DNA of 11,465 nt from Alphaproteobacteria bacterium (GCA_011525265.1 WTHV01000063.1:1-11465); one strand, 5' to 3'; shown: positions 1-7,040, counted from the stretch's first letter. A program made the numbers and translations. The notes: generated by a model from the sequence alone, not told the origin.

Positions 1-156
1 GCTTTTACAGTTGTGCGTCATTACCGTTTTTTAACACAAGCTGTTGAAGTGCGGCCTATTGCAGATATGGCAGGTTTTGTTGATAAGCAAGCACAAGCAG
101 GCTTTTCTGTATTTGAAGAAGTCTCGGATATTGAAGGGCTTTCAATTGATATCTAA
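1..156 (+). CDS. 3' end of a probable DUF898 (YjgN-type) membrane protein, 5' truncated by the window
   Basis: An open frame enters from the left edge and ends at TAA 154-156, giving 51 residues that begin AFTVVRHYRFLTQAVEV and finish EVSDIEGLSIDI. The piece has no transmembrane segment. It looks like the cytosolic tail that follows the last membrane helix of DUF898/YjgN proteins: an arginine/tyrosine-rich exit (RHYRFLTQ), an 'EV' strand, then an acidic stretch ending in a D/E-L-x-I-like sequence. In many alphaproteobacteria a DUF898 gene directly precedes an M48 peptidase with the architecture of the next gene, and here only 15 bases separate the two on the same strand. The assignment therefore rests partly on context. 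The function of DUF898 proteins is not known. The family call is moderately sure; that this is a real gene end is nearly certain. Confidence 0.6.
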   Translation, partial: AFTVVRHYRFLTQAVEVRPIADMAGFVDKQAQAGFSVFEEVSDIEGLSIDI

Positions 157-171
157 TAAGGTGACAGTCTT

Positions 172-1212
172 ATGACGCAACATCACCAGCCTGTCACCCT
201 CAGTGGCTTTATGGTCTATAAAGCCACAACAGATAGGGTGCCTGTTACCATCACATTTGATGCCAATTGGCCGCAGACAAAGCGGCTCTCTTGTGTGATC
301 GGTAAGGCCAGACAATCATTTCATGTTGATAATCTCAGCCCGCCAGAGGGACGTGCGCCGCGCATTTTAACGCTTGATAATGGCAACAAGCTGTTTATCG
401 CGCCGCAAGATTTCCCAAAATCGCTTGAGACGCATAAATGGGCAGGGCGCATTAATAGGGCAGAGCGCGCGCCCTTGATAACCCTTATCATGGCAAGTCT
501 CATTATCCTTGGTCTTTTTGGTGGCGCGCTTTATTGGAGTCTGCCGAAAATCGCTGATAGGCTCGCACACTTCCTCCCCGATACGCTCATCACACAATTA
601 TCAGATGCGACGCTAGAGCAGCTTGATACTCTTTTCCTTGCTGAAAGCCAGCTGTCAGATACCCGCAAAGCAGATCTGACGCGCCGCTATGAGGCTTTGC
701 GTGATATAGCTGGCATTTCATCAGATGTACCTCTTTTATTTCGCTCATCATCTCTTATGGGGCCAAATGCCCTTGCCTTACCTGGGGGGCCTGTGATTTT
801 ACTAGATGAACTTGAAGACATCGCGCCGTCTGATGATGGCATCGCCGGTGTTCTAGCTCATGAATTAGCGCATATTGCCCTTGGCCATAATCGCAAACAA
901 TTAGCACGTGATGGGATTTTTAGCCTCTTATCCTATATGATTGGGGATGTTGAGGCACTTTCTCAAAGTACATCCTTGTTAAAGACTGCGGTATTTTCAA
1001 GCTATTCGCGTGAGTTTGAGGCGCAAGCAGATAGTCTTGCAAGAACCTATATGCGTCATGCTGATATTGACGCCTCAGCCTTTGATGAGATGCTTCACGC
1101 GCTGTATCATTCACATTGTGGTGAAGAGTGCCCTGATGATGTGGCACAAAAGGCGTCCGGATGGTTTGATAGCCACCCCTCATTATCGGAGCGGCTGTCT
1201 TTGCAACCGTAA
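172..1212 (+). CDS. Membrane-anchored M48-family zinc metallopeptidase
   Basis: A 346-residue protein. The zinc-binding and catalytic motif HELAH is at residues 230-234 (context GVLAHELAHIALGH). The third zinc ligand is probably Glu283 in EAQAD (ExxAD), and the usual SHPSLSERL motif lies near the end at 334-342. NALALPGGPVILLDEL (199-214) is the typical M48 strand before the active-site helix. Residues 1-95 form a soluble N-terminal domain seen in this subfamily, followed by one hydrophobic helix at about 102-124, so the peptidase domain is probably anchored in the inner membrane. The start is supported by AAGGTGA seven bases upstream of the ATG. The gene follows the probable DUF898 gene by 15 bases and is likely co-transcribed with it. 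Known M48 relatives (HtpX, BepA/YfgC, LoiP) act in envelope protein quality control; the substrate here cannot be told. The last 30 bases overlap the 3' end of the convergent thiQ. Confidence 0.93.
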   Translation: MTQHHQPVTLSGFMVYKATTDRVPVTITFDANWPQTKRLSCVIGKARQSFHVDNLSPPEGRAPRILTLDNGNKLFIAPQDFPKSLETHKWAGRINRAERAPLITLIMASLIILGLFGGALYWSLPKIADRLAHFLPDTLITQLSDATLEQLDTLFLAESQLSDTRKADLTRRYEALRDIAGISSDVPLLFRSSSLMGPNALALPGGPVILLDELEDIAPSDDGIAGVLAHELAHIALGHNRKQLARDGIFSLLSYMIGDVEALSQSTSLLKTAVFSSYSREFEAQADSLARTYMRHADIDASAFDEMLHALYHSHCGEECPDDVAQKASGWFDSHPSLSERLSLQP

Positions 1213-1812
1213 TTCTTGTGCGCCAAGGGCGGCAATATCACTTTTGTCATGCGTGACAATCAAGGTGACAAGATGATGCTCTGCGGTAATTTCTTTTACA
1301 AGGGCAAGGGCCTTTTGCCTATTCTCATCATCAAGGGCAGAAAAAGGCTCATCTAGCAATAAAATAGGTTTTTCAGCAACCAAGGCGCGTGCCAGACCAA
1401 CGCGCTGTTGCTGACCACCTGATAGGGCAGAGCAGGCTTTATCCAGAATAGAAGAAATATGCAATTTTGATGCAATTTCATCTATTTTACGGCCAATTTC
1501 ATGTTTTTTGGCTGTTTTTTGCGCCCCAAGGGAAATATTACGCCTGGCGCTTAAATGGCCAAAAAGATTATCAGACTGAAATAATAAACTCAAAGGCCGC
1601 GACCAAATTGGTTGTGCCATAAAGGATTGACCATCCCATGTAACATCACCGCCATCTAGACCCCTAAAACCAGCCAGTGCAAGAAGCAACGTGCTTTTTC
1701 CCACACCAGATGGCCCTGTAATGGCACAAATATCACCAGCAGAAAGCGCCACGTCACAAGTGATTTGGCTTGAATTCTCAAAGGTAATGGAAACAGATTG
1801 CAAAGCTAGCAT
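1183..1812 (-). CDS. thiQ: Thiamine ABC transporter ATP-binding protein ThiQ
   Basis: A 209-residue ATPase that powers thiamine/TPP import with ThiB and ThiP. All ABC motifs are present: Walker A GPSGVGKST (33-41), Q-loop Gln79 (LLFQSDNLF), signature LSGGQ (130-134), Walker B ILLLDE (150-155), D-loop and H-loop His188. The stretch RPLSLLFQSDNLFGHLSARRNISLG matches the ThiQ subfamily closely. The ATG at 1812 was chosen because homology begins at MLALQSVSITF and an AGGTGA ribosome site lies five bases upstream; an in-frame ATG at 1842 would add ten unsupported residues. The start overlaps the thiP stop by seven bases (TCATGCTAG), suggesting translational coupling. The C-terminus stops soon after the H-loop, about 20 residues shorter than E. 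coli ThiQ as I recall that sequence, and it overlaps the convergent peptidase gene by 30 bases. Confidence 0.95.
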   Translation of the reverse strand: MLALQSVSITFENSSQITCDVALSAGDICAITGPSGVGKSTLLLALAGFRGLDGGDVTWDGQSFMAQPIWSRPLSLLFQSDNLFGHLSARRNISLGAQKTAKKHEIGRKIDEIASKLHISSILDKACSALSGGQQQRVGLARALVAEKPILLLDEPFSALDDENRQKALALVKEITAEHHLVTLIVTHDKSDIAALGAQELRLQRQPLR

Positions 1813-3449
1813 GATTTCACCTGTGCGGTATGGCGCGCCCAATATCCTACCGCTTTTTGCGCGCCAAGATAAAGACCAATGGCTAATAGCACAAGAATTA
1901 GCGCCAAAAGATCAGCCTCTTTTGCACCATATCTGTTTAAGAAGCTGAATAACATATAAGGCAAGGTTTCAAAAGATTGCGAGCCAAAGAGTGTGATAAT
2001 GCCCAAATCACCAAAGCTGAGCGCCGCTGATAGCCCTAATGCAAAGCCTATTTCATTTCGCAAAGAGGGGATGATAATCGTAGCGTACCGCTGCATAGCT
2101 GGGATATGCCACAGAGCCACAAGCGGTGCTGTCTCCCCCAAATGTCGTACCAAAGCAGGCACAATGAGACGATAGCAAAAAGGAAGCGCGAGCAAGCCGT
2201 TTCCAAGCATTAAAATCCAAAAGGCGTTCGCTGACACATCCATATGAGCGCGCAATAGGATAAATAGCGCTGTCCCTAAAACAAGCGCAGGTATGATAAG
2301 GAATACCGATTGGCTAAAATCACAGAGCTTCACGACCCAGTGATGGTCACGCAATTGTGCTTCATAGGCAAGAAACCCCAATAAAAAGGCTAAGATTAAC
2401 GCAAAGAAAGAGGCGCCAATGGCCAAAGTGACAGAATTGGTAAGTGCCGACCAAAAACGTTCTGTCATCAAAAGCGGCAAGCCTGAGGTCAAATCAGAGG
2501 CAAAGATAAGAAGCATGATTGGCACAATGTTGAGCAGGATGATCCCACAGATAATGGTGCCATCACATAATCGCATCAGCAACGAGCTTGCATCTGCCCG
2601 TGTGACAAAAATGCCTTCCGGGCGTGATAATGCGGAAATGCTATGACGTGTTTTGCCAAATAGCTGAAGCAATAAGCCGCATAAAACAAGTTGCAGGAAG
2701 CTTAAAAAGGCGGCTTTGGGTAAATCAAATTCAAATCGCAAGCTTGTATAGATGCTAACCTCTAATGTGGTAACAGACGGCCCACCGCCAAGCATCAGTA
2801 CAAGCGAAAATGATGTCGCACATAATAAAAATACCAACCCCATAATAGCTGGCAATACAGCGCGTATCGTTGGCCAATCTATCACAGACCAATAATGCCA
2901 AGGTGATAAGCAGAGCAGGGCGGCACTGCGCCTTTGTGAAAGCGGCGTGCTATCTAATGCGGTAAGGCAAACACGCATAACAAGCGGCGCATTGAAAAAG
3001 ACGTGCGCTAGAACAACTGACCATAGTCCAAGCCTATCGGGTAAGAAAATGGCAAGAGGCGTTTGTGCGATAAGACCAGACTGTCCCCATAATTTCAGCA
3101 AGCTAAGTGCCGCAACTGTGCTTGGCATAATCATGGCTGAAAAGCAGGTTAATAATAGGATAGAGCGCCCAAAAAATCGTCCACGCCTGTGAAAGGCAAG
3201 GGCGCCCAATACCCCAATGATTGTCGCAAAACACACCGATAAAAGTGCCTGTTTTACAGTAATAACAATGACATGAGCCAGATAGCTGTCATGCATCATT
3301 TGCGTTAATAAGGCAACAGAGAGGCCTGTGCCAAAAAGAGTCCACAGACATATAAAGGCTAATAGAAGAAGCGCAAACACCCCAGAAAAGCCAATAACAT
3401 AACGGCTATTCGATTGAAAATAGTGTGATAGGGGGGTGTTTACGCTCAT
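1806..3449 (-). CDS. thiP: Thiamine ABC transporter permease ThiP
   Basis: A 547-residue inner-membrane protein with about 12 hydrophobic helices arranged as two homologous halves (about 15-265 and 290-535), the fused-permease architecture of ThiP and close to the roughly 536 residues of the E. coli protein. Each half carries an EAA-like cytoplasmic coupling loop: DSTPLSQRRSAALLCLSPW around 166-184, and a second around 440-462 (APLVALWHIPAMQRYATIII) followed by PSLRNEIGFALGL. Segments such as GGGPSVTTLEVSIY (221-234) and SFGDLGIITLFGS (478-490) are typical of this permease. It starts six bases after the thiB stop, with only a weak ribosome site in that gap, so its translation probably depends on thiB. 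It forms the membrane channel for the substrate delivered by ThiB and driven by ThiQ. Confidence 0.95.
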   Translation of the reverse strand: MSVNTPLSHYFQSNSRYVIGFSGVFALLLLAFICLWTLFGTGLSVALLTQMMHDSYLAHVIVITVKQALLSVCFATIIGVLGALAFHRRGRFFGRSILLLTCFSAMIMPSTVAALSLLKLWGQSGLIAQTPLAIFLPDRLGLWSVVLAHVFFNAPLVMRVCLTALDSTPLSQRRSAALLCLSPWHYWSVIDWPTIRAVLPAIMGLVFLLCATSFSLVLMLGGGPSVTTLEVSIYTSLRFEFDLPKAAFLSFLQLVLCGLLLQLFGKTRHSISALSRPEGIFVTRADASSLLMRLCDGTIICGIILLNIVPIMLLIFASDLTSGLPLLMTERFWSALTNSVTLAIGASFFALILAFLLGFLAYEAQLRDHHWVVKLCDFSQSVFLIIPALVLGTALFILLRAHMDVSANAFWILMLGNGLLALPFCYRLIVPALVRHLGETAPLVALWHIPAMQRYATIIIPSLRNEIGFALGLSAALSFGDLGIITLFGSQSFETLPYMLFSFLNRYGAKEADLLALILVLLAIGLYLGAQKAVGYWARHTAQVKSC

Positions 3450-3455
3450 AAAGTC

Positions 3456-4460
3456 TTAACGCACGCTAGCAGAGAGCCATTCATTGACCCATGCATCTTT
3501 ATTATCCGCTACCTCTTGGGCAGAGAATAAGAATGCGTTTGTTGGCTGAATCAGACCGTCAAAACCATCTGGTTCAGCTGATTTCTGAGTTGGATACATC
3601 CAATTTGTTGTTGGAATAATGCCTTGAAATTCAGGGCCTTGGATGAAGTTCATAAAGTCTTTTGCCAATTCTGGCTGTGGTGCATTTTTCAAAATAGCTG
3701 CAACCTCAATTTGCATATAATGCCCTTCATCAAATGCAGCGGCCGCATAATTATCAGCCCCTTCTGCAATCTGGTGATAGGCAGGTGATGTTGAGTAAGA
3801 CAACACCATATCAGCTTCACCTTCTAGGAATAAGGAATAGGCATCCCACCACCCTTTGGTCACTGTTACAATCTTTGGATTAAGCGCTTGCCACATATCG
3901 GCAGCCTTATCACCATAAACAGACTTCATCCATAGCAACAGGCCAAGCCCGGGCGTGGCTGTTCTTGGGTCTTGAATCACGACACGAATATCATCATCAG
4001 CGTTAATTAGTGCTTCAAATGAACGTGGTGGCTCTGCCATGCGGTTTTTGTCATAAACAAAGGCAAAATAGCCCCAGTCAAATGGCATAAATGTATCAGA
4101 GCTATAATCTGTTGGCAGATTATCTGGTGCGTTTGATGCGCCATGTGGCTGGAACAAGCCTGTATTTGCCGCAATCGCAGTCAAATTAGTATCAAGGCCA
4201 AGCACAATATCGGCTGGTGAATTGTCGCCTTCAAGTTGGACACGGCCAAGAATGCCGATTGAGCTATCAAGGGCTACGAAATTTAAATCACAATTGCACT
4301 GGCCCTCAAAGGCAGCCTCAATCTGTGGCCCCGGACCCCATTCAGAGGTAAAGCTTTCATAGGTGTAGATTGTTAATACCGGCTTATCAGCCGCAGAGGC
4401 TGGCATAAGGGGTAGGGATAATAACAGCGCCGCTAGGACGCTATAGAGACGTTTCTTCAT
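3456..4460 (-). CDS. thiB: Thiamine-binding periplasmic protein ThiB (TbpA)
   Basis: A 334-residue periplasmic solute-binding protein for thiamine and its phosphates. The N-terminus is a classic Sec signal (MKKRLYSVLAALLLSLPLMPASA) with likely cleavage after Ala23. The mature protein opens with VLTIYTYESFTSEWGPGP, then the characteristic CNC and VALDSS segment, ADIVLGLDTNL, GWWDAYSLFLEGEADMVLSY, TSPAYH and IPTTNWMYP, all hallmarks of TbpA. An ATG at 4535 is in frame but would put 25 non-signal-like residues ahead of the signal peptide. The ATG at 4460, with GGAG nine bases upstream, is preferred; an ATG at 4478 (MEPIFMKK) is a lesser alternative. The gene heads a thiB-thiP-thiQ operon behind a TPP riboswitch, so repression by intracellular TPP is expected. 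Confidence 0.96.
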   Translation of the reverse strand: MKKRLYSVLAALLLSLPLMPASAADKPVLTIYTYESFTSEWGPGPQIEAAFEGQCNCDLNFVALDSSIGILGRVQLEGDNSPADIVLGLDTNLTAIAANTGLFQPHGASNAPDNLPTDYSSDTFMPFDWGYFAFVYDKNRMAEPPRSFEALINADDDIRVVIQDPRTATPGLGLLLWMKSVYGDKAADMWQALNPKIVTVTKGWWDAYSLFLEGEADMVLSYSTSPAYHQIAEGADNYAAAAFDEGHYMQIEVAAILKNAPQPELAKDFMNFIQGPEFQGIIPTTNWMYPTQKSAEPDGFDGLIQPTNAFLFSAQEVADNKDAWVNEWLSASVR

Positions 4461-4522
4461 AAAGATTGGCTCCATCGATAAGATAAAGATGGGACACACA
4501 TGCTTTGGAATAAAAGTTGAGC

Positions 4523-4549
4523 GCGGCGCAGTCATGACCTTGCGTCCGC
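4523..4549 (-). promoter_or_regulatory. Stem-loop between the TPP aptamer and thiB (possible expression platform)
   Basis: On the minus strand GCGG-A-CGCA pairs with TGCGCCGC, an 8-bp stem with one bulged A, closing a ten-base loop AGGTCATGAC. It begins seven bases after the aptamer's P1 stem. The T-run that follows is short (CTTTTA) and displaced by about seven bases, so it is a poor intrinsic terminator. The loop contains an ATG (4533-4535) in frame with thiB. It may be part of the switching mechanism or simply a leader hairpin; sequence alone does not decide. Confidence 0.4.
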
Positions 4550-4556
4550 AGTGAAA

Positions 4557-4644
4557 CTCTTTCCTCCGCCAGTATGACCTGGTTCAGGTTCTATGGGTTT
4601 TATTCTCAGCTATCTGGCAAAACGCACAGATAACTCCCCAAGAG
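4557..4644 (-). promoter_or_regulatory. TPP riboswitch (THI element) upstream of thiBPQ
   Basis: Read on the minus strand, all conserved THI-box parts appear in order: P1 5' strand CTCTT followed by GGGGAG, the P3 arm, GCTGAGA (4604-4610), ACCC, GAACCTGA, a P5 arm CCAG-GTCATA-CTGG, then GGAGG and the P1 3' strand AAGAG. TPP-bound aptamers of this class switch off thiamine synthesis and transport genes. Its place 96 bases before the thiB start, with the same orientation, shows that it controls thiBPQ. A probable transcription start lies at its 5' edge, so the aptamer is the first thing transcribed. Confidence 0.97.
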
Positions 4645-4651
4645 TAGCTCT

Positions 4652-4680
4652 ATTATAATAAAAAACTGGCCATCCGTGAA
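4652..4680 (-). promoter_or_regulatory. Sigma-70-type promoter for thiBPQ
   Basis: On the minus strand a perfect -10 TATAAT (4652-4657) follows, with a 17-base spacer, a -35 of TTCACG (4675-4680, four of six matches to TTGACA). Transcription would start near 4645, one or two bases before the riboswitch P1 stem, which is the expected geometry. The promoter physically overlaps the terminator of the upstream gene: the -35 sits in the terminator loop and the -10 just beyond the U-tract. The call is inferred from sequence only. Confidence 0.6.
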
Positions 4681-4691
4681 GAGGGCCAGTT
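4657..4691 (-). terminator. Rho-independent terminator of the pilin-like cassette
   Basis: On the minus strand AACTGGCC (4684-4691) pairs perfectly with GGCCAGTT (4664-4671) across a 12-base loop. The T-run includes the last Ts of the stem and continues as TTTTTTATTATAAT. It lies about 70 bases after the stop of the 111-residue secreted-protein gene, so it ends the three-gene cassette and insulates it from thiBPQ. Confidence 0.85.
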
Positions 4692-4761
4692 GAATTAAGT
4701 TATCGGCTTATATCCAAATGGGTGACAAATGCATCCCAATAGATATGTCGCATAATATATA

Positions 4762-5097
4762 TTATGAGCAAGTTACCGTTGTTGTTGAACCGCCCAAAGT
4801 TACACGATAAGACGCGGTGCTTGTATCAGCGATGATATCGGTAAACTCCGAATCATTTGTTGGGATTTCAACGACTTGAGTGGCGTTTGTACCATCAAGG
4901 AAACCACCACCAATCACCTGATAGCTTGATGAGCCTGATGGTGCGGCTTCCATCTGAACGATTGTTTCTGCTGAGATATTATTGAAGCTAAATGACAATG
5001 TATCTGCACTGCATGATACAGAAGACAATGTCGCAGCTGACGCTGATACGCTCGCTAGTGAGAAAGCAAGGCAAAGACCAAAGCTAAGTTTTTTCAT
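4762..5097 (-). CDS. Small Sec-secreted protein, unknown function, predicted single disulfide
   Basis: I do not recognise this 111-residue protein. It has a clear Sec signal peptide (MKKLSFGLCLAFSLASVSASA, cleavage after Ala21 of ASA|AT), leaving a mature chain of about 90 residues. The mature chain is rich in Ser, Thr, Ala and Val, low in charge, and has alternating beta-type hydrophobics. Its only mature cysteines are Cys29 and the penultimate Cys110, placed to clamp the two ends of a small beta-sandwich. A strong ribosome site AAGGAG lies seven bases before the ATG. It is the last gene of the pilin-like cassette, separated from the 613-residue protein gene by a perfect hairpin and followed by a terminator. 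A structural or accessory surface subunit is a guess from context; no enzyme motif is visible. Confidence 0.8.
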   Translation of the reverse strand: MKKLSFGLCLAFSLASVSASAATLSSVSCSADTLSFSFNNISAETIVQMEAAPSGSSSYQVIGGGFLDGTNATQVVEIPTNDSEFTDIIADTSTASYRVTLGGSTTTVTCS

Positions 5098-5118
5098 AAT
5101 TCACTCCTTTAGATGTCT

Positions 5119-5148
5119 GCCGCTATCAAAATACATTCTGATAGCGGC
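5119..5148 (-). repeat. Perfect intergenic inverted repeat (hairpin) within the cassette
   Basis: GCCGCTATCA and TGATAGCGGC form a perfect 10-bp stem around a ten-base loop, in the 74-base gap between the 613- and 111-residue protein genes. No T-run follows in the transcribed direction; instead AAAGGAG, the next gene's ribosome site, comes about ten bases later. It therefore looks less like a terminator than an mRNA-stabilising or processing hairpin that could set different protein amounts for the two genes. Confidence 0.7.
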
Positions 5149-5171
5149 TCTATAGTTCACGTTACGGTATG

Positions 5172-7013
5172 TTAGTTACAAGGTATGTCTTTACAGACAT
5201 AAGTGTAGTTTCGGCCAAAACCGCCACTGCCCTTACATTTTGGCGCCTTAGAGCTGTTGCTCCATGTTAGGCTATGCGGACCTTGAGGCCAGCTGTCTGA
5301 GCATTGTGCGCGCCCGCTTGTGCTCTTATCAGCATTACCATTAGCATCTCTGAACAAGGTTCTTGTACCATTACCAATGATATTATAGGTCGCATTTGCC
5401 GATTGGATTTCAGCATAAGTTGCCAAAGAGCCACCCTGATTTGCACATGAGTTCTTGGCACGGCCAATAACGTCATAATGCTTCCACCAAGCCGGCTGCC
5501 AGCCTGTTTTGAAACCAGCACCTGCCGCGGCGCTTAGCTGGTTAATATTCACAGTACCATTAATGGTGCGTGTGCGTGTTTGACCACCAATATTCAATGT
5601 GGCTGTCAAAGAATATGACCCACCAGAGAATGATGTTGTATCTGCCACAACGTTACCCTTACCTGCGTCTGTATAAGTCACAGAAATACCTGTCGTATTT
5701 GATGAACAGTTCCAGTTAACTGATGCACAAATTGATGGTGGGTTTGGCACATTAAAGGTTGTTGATGATGTTGAACAACCAGCCGTTGTGCTTGCTGTAG
5801 GAACAGACGTTGCACTTGTTGTCACAAGCCCATCCATATAATTGGCCAAGGCTGTTTCAATTTGTGCTGCGGTAAATGTTCCATCAGCTGATAAAATGCT
5901 GTTGATTTGTGTCAAACATGACTGATTTTCATCAGGACCACATGAATTACCCGCTGCCACCGAAGCTGTTGCGGCAGGAATGCCAGCATCTTCAAGCAAA
6001 TCTGATGTAATTGTACCAGAAGCACCACCAGCAATCTCAGAGACCACATATTGGTTCAAGTCAGTTGAATCAACAGTTTCTGTACAAGCGGCAATGTTTG
6101 CAACAGACGTGTCTGTGTCAATACAATCTTGAACAAATGCCAAATGCAATGGGTTTGACAACGACACATCAGAATCCAATGTGCTTGATGTATTATTTAG
6201 CACCGTTTGAATTGTATCACCTGATAGCGGTGTGCCAGAACTTGCATCAGCCTGTAATAGCTTGGCTGCTTGGAAATCAGGCTTGTCAACAGTGCTACAA
6301 TCAGAGCCAGGGCAAAACGCATCATAGGTTGTGGTTTGCGCCTCAGCATATAAGGTCGCATCAGCAACATTAAGGCCATATCCCTGATCAAGAGCTAGCA
6401 CCCAGTCATCATAGCTTGTAAAACCTGCTGATTGCGCAAGAAGCGCATTTTGGAAAACAGATTTTTCAGCTGTTGAGCAATTCCCGCTAGGGCATAAAGC
6501 GTTAAGGCCGCTATCAGCACCATCTGCTTGGGCATATAAATTGGCATCCTGCTGTGTCAACACATAGCCTTTGCCATTTGCCAATTGATAGCTTGTATAG
6601 CTTGAATAGCCTGGTGCCAAACATGGGTTAATGTTGTTAAACGCATTCACCGCGCTCATATCAGAGCGTTGCTTTGTCTGACAGCTATTTGCTGAAAGGC
6701 CGCAAGCAAGCTTCAAATTACCATAAGTAGCAGCGGCACAGTTTGAACCTTCTGCTTGCCCAGGTTCGCCATTATCAGCTGATAGGGCATTATTGGCAAG
6801 GGTTGCATCTGTTGGCGTATTCTCATATCCACAACAATCACGGAATTGTCGATAGACATCCAGATCAGGCCATCCATTTTCAGTCACAGGGTTATTGGTT
6901 GCAGAGCCACCAAACGTCCCTACCCCGCCTACACTGAAGCCGTCATTTGCGAATGCTGGTGCCGTCATAAATACGCCAGCAATGATGCAAATCATTTTTA
7001 AAGTAGATTTCAT
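5172..7013 (-). CDS. Large Sec-secreted, Cys/Ser/Thr-rich repeat protein, putative adhesin with lectin-like C-terminus
   Basis: A 613-residue protein of no family I recognise. The Sec signal is residues 1-22 (cleavage AFA|N). A Gly/Asn-rich segment and a CC pair (60-61) follow. Two tandem repeats of about 61 residues lie at 135-196 and 197-257, each opening G-Y/F-x-S-Y and containing GY-x-L, DA-x-LY-A and C-P-x-x-x-C-S-T. A low-charge helical/linker region runs to about 410. Residues 412-492 look like a beta-sandwich (ISVTYTDAG, GGSYSLTATLNIGG). The C-terminus (500-613) is rich in Trp, Cys and aromatics; GRAKNSCANQGGSLATYAEI and the terminal GRNYTYVCKDIPC loosely recall the first helix and last strand of C-type lectin folds. 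A good ribosome site (AAGGGGA) precedes the ATG. It lies 27 bases downstream of a prepilin gene, suggesting a co-expressed surface protein, perhaps a pilus-linked adhesin; that role is inferred. Confidence 0.8.
   Translation of the reverse strand: MKSTLKMICIIAGVFMTAPAFANDGFSVGGVGTFGGSATNNPVTENGWPDLDVYRQFRDCCGYENTPTDATLANNALSADNGEPGQAEGSNCAAATYGNLKLACGLSANSCQTKQRSDMSAVNAFNNINPCLAPGYSSYTSYQLANGKGYVLTQQDANLYAQADGADSGLNALCPSGNCSTAEKSVFQNALLAQSAGFTSYDDWVLALDQGYGLNVADATLYAEAQTTTYDAFCPGSDCSTVDKPDFQAAKLLQADASSGTPLSGDTIQTVLNNTSSTLDSDVSLSNPLHLAFVQDCIDTDTSVANIAACTETVDSTDLNQYVVSEIAGGASGTITSDLLEDAGIPAATASVAAGNSCGPDENQSCLTQINSILSADGTFTAAQIETALANYMDGLVTTSATSVPTASTTAGCSTSSTTFNVPNPPSICASVNWNCSSNTTGISVTYTDAGKGNVVADTTSFSGGSYSLTATLNIGGQTRTRTINGTVNINQLSAAAGAGFKTGWQPAWWKHYDVIGRAKNSCANQGGSLATYAEIQSANATYNIIGNGTRTLFRDANGNADKSTSGRAQCSDSWPQGPHSLTWSNSSKAPKCKGSGGFGRNYTYVCKDIPCN
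6243..6611 (-). repeat. Two tandem ~61-residue protein repeats within the 613-residue secreted protein
   Basis: Copy 1 is encoded at 6426-6611 and copy 2 at 6243-6425. By-eye alignment needs a gap of about two residues and shows roughly 40% identity: shared G-aromatic-x-S-Y, LA, GY-x-L, DA-x-LY-A, then C-P-x-x-x-C-S-T, K, F-Q-x-A. The paired cysteines (174/179 and 234/239) suggest a small disulfide loop per repeat. The copies have diverged, so this is an old duplication. Confidence 0.75.
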
Positions 7014-7040
7014 TATTATTCCCCTTTTAATAGAGATTTA

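Noticed and set aside
4461..4535. Longer thiB start at the ATG at 4535
   Set aside because: It would place 25 residues ahead of a textbook Sec signal and lies in a leader hairpin; homology and signal-peptide logic favour 4460.
4523..4549. Leader hairpin taken as a Rho-independent terminator of the riboswitch
   Set aside because: Only four consecutive Ts follow, about seven bases after the stem. This is too weak to call a terminator, so it is listed as a possible expression platform instead.
5267..5521. Minus-strand 84-codon frame inside the C-terminus of the 613-residue protein gene
   Set aside because: It is an alternate-frame shadow; the main frame shows coherent Trp/Cys domain features and continues to a natural stop.
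6011..6373. Plus-strand 120-codon open frame, rich in Gln and His
   Set aside because: It lies entirely antisense to the 613-residue secreted protein. Its Gln/His-rich composition is a by-product of that gene's codons, and it has no family resemblance.
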